From positions 2,928,274-2,992,273 of the forward strand of contig NC_066852.1 of the NCBI RefSeq assembly GCF_001640805.2: DNA of 64,000 nucleotides, read 5' to 3'. The stretch comes from Lates calcarifer (lineage: Eukaryota; Chordata; Actinopteri; Centropomidae). Positions 24,001 to 35,376 of this stretch are shown here, one piece after another (the first letter of the stretch is position 1; each line of letters opens with the position of its first letter). The translations under genes were made by a program, and so were the position numbers. The notes below the pieces were generated by a model. It saw only the letters and a list, made by a program, of their open reading frames with translations. It was not told the origin of the DNA and did no database searches.

Positions 24001-26390
24001 TGCCTCGGATACACACCAAAGTCTTTGGTGGAATTAATTTTTCACATTATTTAAGAAGCGCGCAGAAATGTATTCACCACATCCAGATGGAGTGAGTTCA
24101 TGCTTGTTCTCTGAGGTCGACAATGAAAATGAATGAAAAGTAGCAGTGGGCAAAGGGAGGTTGAGAAAAAGTGATCACAGAAATTTAAATTACAACCTTT
24201 TATTGCAAACAAACCCCTTAAAAATGAACTGAATTCATGAAAATGATAATTAATAGTGCTGGAGAATCACAGTGTGGATTTTATTTAATGCAGTATTTTT
24301 GTTATTCTACCACTGTGCCCCTGATGTGACTCTGGCTTAAGGAAAATTAATACGTTCATTTCCTTTTCTCAATTCATCACAGGTTCTTTGCATTTGGGTA
24401 ACTGATTTGTATGCTAAGTGATTTTCCCTTCCTCATTCACTATTGGCCTTGGAATAATTCACTGGGTTAAAGCATCTCAGCTGTTACAGTTTAACATATG
24501 TATGCCAGGGGGAGGGAACCAGAGAGCATATACGTCTCTGTCATCTGGTTTTATAAGAACTGTCAGTGTCATATTTTATTGGTGTACTTTGAATCTTTAA
24601 ATTACCCTCTTGCATACAGTTCCCTGTTTAATTTTCATTACTCCTCCCCAGTCCAAAATGACATTTGTATGTATTATGTGTCGCAGCCAGAATTGTTGAT
24701 GATCATCATTACAGCGTTTAACAATCCAGTTCAGTCACAGAAATAAAACAAGGAAAGGATTTTATGTTGCATTGAGAGCAATCAGCATAAAGATTTGCTT
24801 TCCAGTGCGCACAAACAGAAATCTGTTGTACCATTCAGCACCACAGCCACAAAAAACAGAGAAAATCACTGTTATCACCAGCATCTACCAGCACTAAGCC
24901 CTGGAAAGTAATGTCAGTACCATGATATCAGACAGTGGAAGGTGATGAAACTCCACACAGATTACCTGAGACTGAGAGCTGATTAGTGTACCGCCCACAA
25001 TGATGATTTACAACATCCTGGACAATGCATTCATCAATGTTGGTTTTACAGAAACAGCACATGAATAAGAGCATTCAAGTCCTGATATGACTCCTCGTGG
25101 ATAAACAGGGAAGATGACAGCCTCTCTTATCTATTACACCACACACATCCATTTAAGGGACGATTCCTAACGATTAAAAAGTGTTGCATGTTTGCCTGGC
25201 TGTCACCCACTGTCTTGCAGCTTGTAAATGAGAGCGCTGATGTCTGTGTTCTCCACCTCTCTTATGAAATCAATCCTTCTTCTCCTCAACAGTGTCCTGG
25301 TTATTAAAACATGAAAATGGTTTGCATAATGGATTATTTCAAAACATCATTAACCATGCGTACATTCACATCTCATTGAATCTGCCATTATTCATGTGAT
25401 TTATATAATTATCTTGTGAAAGCCATGTTATCTTGAAAATGTCATGTTTGTGATGGCAGTGCATTTTTGATCTGATTCAGAGGATTCAGAAGCCTCCACT
25501 GGCATTTCCACCCATAACACACCATGTAGACTTCAATCACAGACAAAATCTAAACATCTACATTTAGAATAAGAAAGCTTTCACATGATAACATATACTT
25601 AACCATATATTATCTGCTCCACGACAGATGCAGTACTCTTAATTCTGTAATTAAGAGAAGGAAACATCATTACATGCTTGAGATTATGAAGAATTCCCCC
25701 TCATCTGATTGTGCCTGACCTGAATTTCATCTCCTCAACATCTCTGCAGCTAATCACTTATGTGTGATAGCAAATCAAATTAACCTGCACTGTTTGTAGC
25801 AACTGGGTGCAGAATTAAAGTTATTACAGATTAATATTGCTGGTATCATTTCTAATGTTCTGACCAACCCACTTTCCAAGTGAGATTAACTGAATCTTTC
25901 TTTTTTGTGCATATTTTGCCTCTGTTCCCTCACACTTAACTGTGGATGTAGTGCTTGGAATATTTGCCATTTCCTTACTTTTTAATTCAAAGCCATAATT
26001 ATATAAAATGTAACTTTGAACTGACACTGTATAACCTTTGAAAAAAAGTTGAATTCATGAGCAATAAGTAATTGGCTATCATTTGAATACACTCAGGGGT
26101 TTTGCTGCTCCAGCCTTACTTAGTCTGGTGTGACCAGCAGCGTATGATGGCTGAAGTTATTAAACTGTGCCCTTATCCTGTAATTGTCACTTGTGGGCAC
26201 AATGTCTGGTGTTCAGAAAACGTTTTACCTTCAGACTATAGCTGATAGGATGGGTCTGATATAAGGCAGGTTTGAAAGAAGCTGCAGGAAACGTTGAGAA
26301 ACAAATCACTGTTACAGTATGTTGCAGCCAGAAGTGGTATCTTGTCTTGTTTACACTCTTTCCTGAGTGTTTGTTCCTTTCATTCCTTCT
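24001..26390. other. unique non-coding sequence
   Basis: No gene was seen. A perfect hairpin with 9-bp arms (CTCTTAATT and AATTAAGAG, loop CTGT) is at 25636-25657. It lies within a non-repetitive stretch (about 25640-25860) that has the feel of a conserved element. Remaining open frames are 60-82 codons and unrecognisable. Confidence 0.5.
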
Positions 26391-26394
26391 AAAA

Positions 26395-26690
26395 TCACAC
26401 TTTTAAGAACAGATAATAGTTCAAACAAATTAAGACAGAGGAACACACACAGGAATCTGTTCAGAAGTATAGTTTTGGGTCTTCAAACAGAGCTCTTTTG
26501 TATGTTTCAAAGTCTAGATCAAAGACGAGATGATCAAGCATTTTTTTCTTTTTTGCACTGGGTGCTGTTAAACTTTGGAACAACTTGCCTGAGGAAATAT
26601 GATGAGCTAACTGTAACTTTTTTAAAGACACAACATAAAAGTAATTTTACTTACTTGGATTGTAACAGAAATGTATTATCTGCGTTTGGG
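26395..26690 (+). mobile_element. LINE reverse-transcriptase 3' tail remnant
   Basis: At 26564-26599 one frame reads AVKLWNNLPEEI, immediately followed by two stops. This is the conserved C-terminal 'LWNxLPxxI' signature of CR1/L2/Rex1-like non-LTR retrotransposon polymerases. It is followed by TTTTTTAAAGAC at about the spacing of the usual FK..LKT motif. Just upstream in another frame, FQSLDQRRDDQAF fits the preceding 'VPxSR...GDxAF' region, so a frameshift lies in the T-rich run at 26541-26554. The fragment is dead and lacks the polymerase core. The clade assignment is approximate. Confidence 0.65.
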
Positions 26691-26714
26691 GCTCGGTGTA
26701 GTGTGAAAATCTAA

Positions 26715-28600
26715 CCCACCAGGGTTATTCCATCATGACGATGATTTAAAGTACTTGAAATTTGAAACACACTCAGTCTTAATGATGGTAAAACCTCAGA
26801 CCTGCCAGTAAACACTTAACTGCATGCCTCACATTCTGGTGTTCATGATCCTGTTTTGTGGTGAGATTCTCTTATTCCTGAGGATAACTGAGTTTTCCAT
26901 GGAAACAATGGTAAACATCACATTATACTGTTATCTACCATAGACAGGAAGCAAGCCATTATATACGTGGCAGACTGGTTTCTCCACCCCCGGTCAACTT
27001 TCTAAACCACAGGACATGATTGGCTTTGAGTGCATACATTTTCATTTTTATTTGTTAGAAATCTTTTTTTAAGACACAGGATTTGTAATTACTGAAACAG
27101 AATCATAAGTTGAAAATATAAATAAATAAAGTCAAACTGTAGAGAAATTGTATCCTCAGAACAGTTGATATAAAAAGTGCTTGTTGCTTATCAAAGAACA
27201 ATCTACACCACCAAATGTGCAGACATAGCTGATTTAAACATGTTGAGGACCAGAAGTCAAAGTGTCAGCCCCAACTGACTTTTATTTTATTAATTCGCAG
27301 TCACACAGCCTTCCAAACTTGCTCTATGCTCTTTTTCCTACCCACACCAAACCACTGTTTTTGAAATTCAAATGATTTCTGTATCTTGGCCGCAAACATG
27401 TGCAGGAGTAGTTAGCCATGTGACCCCCAGGAGCTACAAGTAGGTAGGAGAATGAATCATCATAATTTGATGATAACATGTTAAAGGGAAAGTACCCTAT
27501 TAGCATCGTGAGTGGTTGTTCAGGACTGGTGTATATATCTGTAGACATTTTTTATTGGAATGTCCTTTGCTCTGCATGTGCACAGCAACAGCAACTGTAA
27601 ACATGGTTCAAGCAATCAGCAGTAGGACTGATGCAGAGTTCAGCCTGTGGTGCGCTCAGACAGCAGGCAATGCCTGTTTGCATATTAATTGGCTCAGCCC
27701 TGCCAGGCTGAGAGCACAGAAAATACTGCTGACTGACTCGGCCCCTTTATTTACGGTTACATGACACAGCCTGAGTGTATTTTTCTTTTTTCAGTGGGGT
27801 CTTATACAGAAATATGGCTTGCTAAGGCTAATGTTTCTGAGCATTGATGCATCTAGATACTGCATGGACAGCGTTTATGAAAATGAATTTGTGTATCAGA
27901 CGGCATAGGATTTCAAAGTGCTTGCAACAGTTTGTCCACAGCATTGAGTGTGGCATTTATGGCCAGAACAGTGGTTTTTAGTTCAGGCAGGCTGGAAAAC
28001 TACAGATTTGTCATATTTCCAGTGTTTGCAAATTAATGAGTGTTACCAGTAGAAAAGCAACATGAATCCAAAGAGACAGATGCCAGGTTCAGTTCCAGCT
28101 GGATCTGGGACAATGTCAGCCTCAAACGCTTGTCACAGTGCAGCTTCATTTTACCTGTGTAGAAATAAAACTGAAGGTGGTTTCAGATCATCTTCAAAAA
28201 GGACAGAATGCAAAATCCAAAATTCACCATCCCTATGAGTTTCTATACTTAGCATCATTTTCTCTATTTTGAGGTGACTTCTTGACAGTGCTGAGAGTCA
28301 GCACTGTGTTGACATGACTATGCCCACTAATACTACCATTGCTATTTGAGAGGTCAAAATGTAACCTCTGTGTCAGGTTAGAGTTTTTACACAATTATTT
28401 CATGGTGCGTTGTTATGATTTTATATATTGAATTAGTTTAATAAACAAAGGAACGGTTGCTGTATTTGATTAAACACTGTAGACTTCCTGTCTGTAAATA
28501 CTGACCAATGAATACTACTTTATTAAAGCACTGACAAAGTATCTTATTTCAATTAATGTACTTTTAATTTTGTTCCACTTTAGGTTTTAGAAGACTGAAG
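26715..28600. other. unique non-coding sequence with dyad-rich island at 27.6 kb
   Basis: No gene is supported. The 27560-27770 island is described under findings. It contains CAGGCAATGCCTG (27664-27676), an octamer-like TTTGCATATTAATTGG word, and a 7-bp stem (CTCAGCC and GGCTGAG, 27693-27712). A 10-bp-arm hairpin lies at 28285-28307. Confidence 0.5.
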
Positions 28601-28602
28601 TT

Positions 28603-28716
28603 ACCCCATGATTCTTTTACTAAATCATTTAGTCTATGAAATGTCAGACACATCACATCACAGTACATCACAATTTCCCAGAGCTCCAAGGACATAAGTT
28701 GCTCATGTTGTCTTAG
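28603..28716 (-). repeat. palindrome-ended teleost repeat, copy D (partial)
   Basis: The run AAATCATTTAGTCTATGAAA, TGTCAGAC, CATCACAATTTCCCAGAGCT, CCAAGGACAT matches one end of the same element as copies A-C, in the orientation of copy A. Only about 110 bases are recognisable. Confidence 0.55.
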
Positions 28717-31497
28717 CAACAGCCCTGGGATACCTGGGGAAAAAACATAGACATAAAACAGACAACCAGAATCCATAGATGTTTGGTGTTTTATCAAAAT
28801 AAATCATTTGATAACAAATGATAGAACAAATGCATAAACACAAATAGGCCTCAAAACATATTCAGGTAACATTAACTGTCTGAATGGATAAGTTAATCCC
28901 GTTAATCGAATATTGTGAAATTATTAGGTTGTAAACAAAAATCAACATTTTTTTCATTCTTTATATGAGGTCCTATTTTCTAGTTTCTCTGTGCTCAAAG
29001 TGCATGTGGAGCTACAGAAGCCGGAGCCACAGAAGTTCGGTGCCTTTTCATTACTTTGGCTGATTACCCAACAGTCTAACAAATGGCTCATGTTTGCGAT
29101 TGGCTCATTTCACTTATGAACTAGAGACGGCAAAAGCAATCACACAAACTGGAGTGTGGCTGCCTGGAGGCTCCTGGGAGTGTTACACAGTTATGAGACA
29201 TTAGGTGGGTCTTCACGGAGCCTAACATTCCATTAATAATCAGGATAATAGGCCAAGGAGAATAAATGAGAATAACAGTGCCTCATGTAAGCACGTCATG
29301 CACATGCCCTTTACGATTAAGGTTTCGTTTGGAATAAAATGGGTAGTGGAAACCTTTTTATAATTTGTTATAATACTCATGTAAAACATGCAAACCAACT
29401 ACTTTTCAGGGCTGTGGATACTGTGGATACATAACACTTCAAATGTTTGATTACTCTTTTGAATATACTCATAGCTGCTGATCATTACTTGCAGTGCAGA
29501 GCAGTGTTACTCGTGGTTAGGAGTGTTGTTTTAGTAACCATAAAATATACACTATTCTAATTATGTTGCCTTCAGGTACTCCTCGTGGACCCTTTCTTTT
29601 AAGTCAGGATGTTGTAAGTACGATTTTAGTCAGAAATGTAAAAATAGAATGTGAAACAGTACTTTACCTCTAGCATTGTGGTTAATATTTAACTAGTGGG
29701 CCGTACAGCAAAGAGAACTTTCAGCTGCAGTGTGACCGTCCTCAAAGAACAATAAAATGATTTGTCATTGCAGTAAATTCTTCAAAAACAATATACTGTA
29801 TGTTTATCTTCAAGACCTCTAGTGGCTGTAGGAATTATGATTCTTGACTGTTGGGAGCATGAGAGGTAACAATGCAGTGTTGTTACAGAAACACAAAGTC
29901 TGCAGATGGAGGAGGTCGGAGGAATCCTACCTGATTTGTAGCAGTATTGGAGAACATCAACAAATGATCATATCAAATGTTTACTTGCTGACAGGAAGCA
30001 TGTTTTTCACACCTTTCAAGCACAATATCTGACAGTTTGTATTCTGAATTTGACGATTTTTGGGGGCAGTTTTTGTGTTAGTTATAATTATGATGGTATT
30101 TAAAAACTCCATACACTGCATGACCTTATTCAAAGTGTCCAGAATGGAGCCAGCTCTAACCTGTTAGCGTTCAGTTATTTCCAGCAGGCAAATTAAGCAG
30201 ACAAAGGCTAAAACCCACTGAAAGAGAAATGGACATGTATCACACTCGGTTCCCTAACACACCCACTGTTTTCAATTGCTCATCACACAATGCACAGTAT
30301 GTGACACTGTGTTTCCATTCTGCAAATGGATTGATTTGACTGTGTCATGAGGCAGCCAGATGTGAGCAGCTGGTCTTCCATAATAAACAGGGCTGATCAT
30401 CACAGATCGCATCATGTTGCTTTCCAAAGATGAAAAACACTTCAAAGATGAGACAGAATGTGCAGTGACCACTTATCACTTCAGGTGTTGCCAAAATCAA
30501 GGAAAGACAAGAATCTTGAGATTATCACATGAATGGATTGTCAGCTGTTTGATGAGTTGTGTCCTGAGCTGTTAGCATCTGCACAGAAACACATCAAAGT
30601 GTAACTAAACATGAAATCATGGACTAACATTCACTCTGCAACACATTTACAGCTCTGACAAGCATATCTGTACAGCCAATCATCCATTAAAGCTAGCTGT
30701 CCATATTTCTGTTTCTGTTCTTATCTATCACAGCAAAGGGTTAATAAGCCCAACTCAAGTACCTGAGATAAATACACACTCCCCAGACAGTTAATTATGG
30801 ATGCAGGGTTTTAGTTTGAGTCACTGAGAACTGAATGGAAACAAAAAATAAAATATCAAAGCTAAATAACAAGAGCTGTCACATATTCAAAACGGATGTG
30901 AATTCAATGGAGCAAATTAAACTTTAGCATTGCACTGTGTTGTTTTTAGTTGATTAGTGGATGTTTTTGTATTGAAGCTGCCAACAGGCATCCTTTTGTG
31001 TTAATATTTACTATGTATTTACTTGTGTGTTATGTCAAAAAAGGATTTTGTAATTTCAACAGAATTAAATTTTTGTAAAAGACTCTGCAAATGCACGTAG
31101 TTCTCGAAACATCCAGACTCTAATCTAATGTGAATCCAGTGCTAATGAGTGTCAGTGTGATGGGAGTCAGATTATACTGCAGGCCTGGGCAGGATGACCT
31201 AACCTATAGTGGGGAGTTCTCTGGATTATATTAATAAAGAGTTATCTGGAAAGAGGGCTGTACTGACACTAAAGGAGCAATCTCTGTCATTAGGCAGCCA
31301 GAGCAAATTTAGTGTTTACTTGAAGTCTCTGTTTCTGGCTCCCAGATTGATCTAAGACCAATATTCACTCTCCCTTTAGCTCTGTTTTTGTCACCAATTC
31401 TTAAGAGAAATGTTTGGCTCATTAGCTGCTAAATGCTCCACTATGCTCACCAGCCATTTAGTGGTGGGCAGGTAGTGAACAGAGGGACCTGTTTAGA
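28717..31497. other. unique non-coding sequence with CNE-like islands
   Basis: No gene is supported. 29080-29310 and 31110-31440 are long, non-repetitive, moderately GC-balanced stretches with ATTA-type and TGATTG words, typical in appearance of teleost conserved elements. GACCTCTAGTGG at 29814-29825 resembles a CTCF core on the minus strand. Confidence 0.4.
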
Positions 31498-31680
31498 CCT
31501 TTTCCCCCCTTGAAAACCGACGACTCCTTCAGCTGGAAAAGACGGTGAGAGTGAACCAAAACAGTAAAGTTATGGACTGTAAAACTGAAAACAATGAGCT
31601 GACATAAGGCTGTAAAGATCCAGAGAGCTGTGGGGAACAGCAGAGTTGGATGGTAATTGTGTTGGGTCTCATAATCATGA
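31498..31680. repeat. possible dispersed teleost repeat fragment
   Basis: The phrases AAACCGACGACTCCTTCAGC, GGTGAGAGTGAACCAAAACA, GAAAACAATGAGCTGA and AGAGCTGTGGGGAACAGCAG recall a dispersed fish repeat. I cannot name it, and there is no second copy here to confirm it. A 115-codon open frame crosses it on the minus strand and is not considered coding. Confidence 0.35.
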
Positions 31681-31922
31681 ATGACCTCTTCTACTTTACA
31701 CATAGTCATTTTGTCCACTGTAAATATTAGGGGTGGATGGTTTAAGCCGTAAAGAAAGTACACTGGTATGAATTTGGTCAATGGATTTTGACTATGTTCT
31801 GTCAAGGTACGAATATGAGATGCAAGGCATTGTTACTACAGTGTCAGCTTCAATCCTGCCATGCCAGCTCTTAATTTTATGCATATGCCTGTTGACCTCC
31901 ACCAGCGTTGCTGCTGGCCATC

Positions 31923-31952
31923 AATAATAATAATAATAATAATAATAATAAT
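31923..31952 (+). repeat. (AAT)10 microsatellite
   Basis: Ten uninterrupted AAT units, the longest trinucleotide repeat in the window. It is probably polymorphic. Confidence 0.95.
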
Positions 31953-34900
31953 CCATTACTGATGAGAGATCCGTGAAGTGAGGGGTTGTAACCAGAGAGC
32001 AGTGGTTTTTCTTTTATTGTTGTGAATAATTGAATAGTATTGGCCTCAAAGATCATTCAGGCTGTGATCAATGACAACCTGAAATTGTTATATCTGATGT
32101 ATTTAGTAAAAAGCTACAATGTTGGCTCAGTATTTCATCTCATACATGTCAGTCTATCAGCAGTTTACTGCGTGCTAAAATGGACTTTAACCGCACGAGT
32201 GTTTCATGATGTGCGATGAGGCAGATATTATCAGAAACCTGTTCAAAGTCACTGCCACCCTGCTCTAGTTCCAGACGTCTTATCAAATATATTAAATGCC
32301 CACCTGCACATCCTGCTCTTACTCTTCCCTCTTATCTAATTTTGGAAACACTTACCTGTGTGTTGAGCTTTCACTCGTTTCGATTTATCAAATCTAATTT
32401 TTATTAACACTGTCACTCTTCTTTATCAAACCTGCACATGTAGCCTGTCTGCCCGCCTTGCTCTCAGTCATCCTTGTGTTATTTAGTGAATGTGTCTTGT
32501 GTGAGTGCGTTCACTCTTGTTTGTCTATAAAAATTTTGTGCCTGCCAGCACTGTTCACAAAGCTGTTCCATAAAATACTGATAGTGTGAGCAGGCTGTGC
32601 TCCTGCTCTGGCAGTCAAGTTATTTTTCTGTTAGGCAGCATTTTTCACAGGCTTGAGCTTCTCTGTGTTTTGTCACAGGCTACAATCCATTACATTTAAG
32701 TTTGTAAACTAAAAAATGTCATTGCCATTTATCCTAAGTTGAGATATGTGCACAGGCACTGAATATTTAATAAAAAATGATGCAAAACTTAAATAAAAGC
32801 TGTTCAAAAGTAGATGTTAAATTACATGACTCTGCTAAAGGCTGCCTGTCTGTCAGCATAGACGTATGAACACAGCATGGTTTAAGTCAGTGTTTGTGCC
32901 TATTTAAGAACACTTGGTTAAGTTTGGAGGAGCAGAACAATAAAACTGGGGCAGGAGCAGCAATAGTAGTATTTCGTGTGGGGAGAATTTGCTTGGGGCA
33001 AGGAGAAAGAGCCAGCAGGCCAAATAGGACCAGGCAGAGGTCTTGTCCCTGCACTCAGAGGTACAGTTTCAGAAGCAATACGATAAGATGGGCAGAAAAT
33101 TCACTACCAGCCAACCAACTAACCAACACTACTCCCCAACACACCAATTAAAAGCAGGCACTACTGTACTGAGACAAGCCTTTTTTTTGAAACAGGCTTA
33201 TACCAGAAATGGATCGTTATTTCTGGTTTCCCATGTTTTCAAGTATATTTCATTTTAGCGAGAAGACACATTGTTTTCTTTCTTTGTGATTTAATGTTAA
33301 TGCTACTTACTGTTGGTGTAAATTCAACACTTGTTTACCCATTGTCTTGATGAATTCAGAATAATGTACAGCATCTACACGCTCAGTCCTGTCCCTCAGA
33401 AAGTCTGTCTACAGTATGTACAACTGAATTACACCAGCAAATATTTTTTGTATGAAATGTCATTGCTGGCTGACTACATTCAGGGGCATGTGTTTTTTCT
33501 GAGTGAATGAAGTTGCACATTTATTAACACCAGTGGATTTTCAGTATTAAATGTTTAAAATAACAAACATGCTGGGTACATTACCTGGTTGGCTATTAAT
33601 GTGAAATGTGAGTTTCACTGATAACAGCTTAGCTTTGAAGGAGGGAGTGGCAACGTAGAGTCCACTGGAATGAGTATATGAGAATACTGATTCTGCCTCT
33701 GCAGATGTACTAATTAGTGGGACTGTAAACTGATAGAAACACATTATATAATTCAAATAATACACCCTGAACAGATATAAAAAAATATCCAAACAAGAAA
33801 TAGGCAAATCAGTAGCTTCAAAACTGTTTCATCTGGACCTCCTCCCAGTGCATCCACAGCATACTTTTTTAAAATGATGACCCCATGAGATATTTTATCT
33901 TATATTTTGTCACTAACTTTCCTCCCATCCACCCAAACCTCCAGTTTTCAAAGAACTATAATGCAGTTTCTGGCCCAATGCAATTCTGACACAGCTTTTA
34001 TTTAGACTCTGGCACATGTTTATCTGTACATATTTAGTTTACATGGCTGTAGCTAATAATTTGGTGAAGAAAATGATACACGTCTTCTAATACAGACACA
34101 CAAATAGATGTTTTTGCGATATAAACACTTTGTTTCAAACCCCATCGACCTTTATTTCTTGGGAACTACTGTTATACCTTAAAGATGGTTTGTTTCTGTC
34201 CAGATGAAGAGGGAGAGAGACAAGAGTTGAATGGCAAACACATTATCAGAAATTACAATAAGGAATCATGTATACATAAACATATTTGCTCCATTAGAGC
34301 GATCATTATCAAGCACTTGCTCTTTTTCCCCCTAACCCACTGAATTCCAATCAGGTGCTTCCGTGCTGTGGATGTGATTAAACATCTGTGCTGGTGACAC
34401 CCGAGGGCTGCACTTGAGCAGCACACTGCTTGGGACATGGATGGATTATAGCTCTATGTAGTATATAAAATACTCCCAGCCTGGTGAACTGCAGGTTCCT
34501 GCATCCTACAGTATAAATTGAATTGACTGCTCTCAAGCGTGGACACAGTTATGGCTTTGCACACCAGAACACTTTAAGAACCACGACCCCAGTTTAGTTC
34601 CAGATGTAAAAATAATAGCAGCTTTCTGTCTTGCTACTGTATGGGGACAGCTGCTCTATGTTTTGACCAAATTAGTTCTTATTCAGTTGCCAAAACGCTA
34701 GGAAGTGGTGCCTGAAGATCGAGATGGATCCTGTCTTGCTTCCGGATGTTTTCTCAATTACATTCAGGAGTGACAGGCATCTTTGATCTTCTCTTGTTTG
34801 TGTCAACATTAATCTTCATTAGCATGAAAGATGCAGGTTGCCAATTATCTGTGAACATTAATTTTGTCTTTGGCAGTTCAGTCTCCAAGTTGTCCTCAAG

Positions 34901-35360
34901 AGGATTAATTTGTATTAAGTGTTTTTCCTCCCCATACTTTAGGCATCTGGAAAAATACTGCCTTTCTTCCGTGGACAAACTAATGGCAGTGTTTCAGCTT
35001 CCTCCTCCTACTCTTCATTGTACTCGCTTTATTTTACTCACACAAGACAAATCCCAGACAAATGTCATACAGCTCTCAGGCTCCCTGTCGCTAGGAGCTT
35101 TTATCCATTTATCTGGCTCTTCAGGCCTCCTGAACTGTCAGCTCACTTTAACAGACTCATAGAATTTGGCTGAAGGTACTACCATGGCTGTTGTGCAGTT
35201 GACGTTGTCACGTTTGACAATGGATCCAACAGTCTTTCAGATTTTGATTACTGTTGTGACTCATTCCTAAAACATTTTTGTGGAGACCTGCAGTGACTCG
35301 AGGGGGGAGAGAGAAGATTCTGCCCTGTTAGATACATTCGAATCCAGCTTTTATGTAAAA
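31953..35360. other. unique non-coding sequence
   Basis: No gene is supported. Overlapping open frames at 32894-33258 and a 138-codon frame at 34746-35162 lack recognisable domains. The latter begins in a non-repetitive segment (about 34750-34990) that looks CNE-like on both strands. Confidence 0.45.
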
Positions 35361-35376
35361 TATATATATATATATA
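35361..35376 (+). repeat. (TA)8 microsatellite
   Basis: Eight TA units, preceded by an A run and followed by AAATG. Confidence 0.85.

Noticed and set aside
34746..35162. 138-codon open frame, plus strand
   Set aside because: No domain. The DNA looks more like a conserved non-coding segment than an exon.
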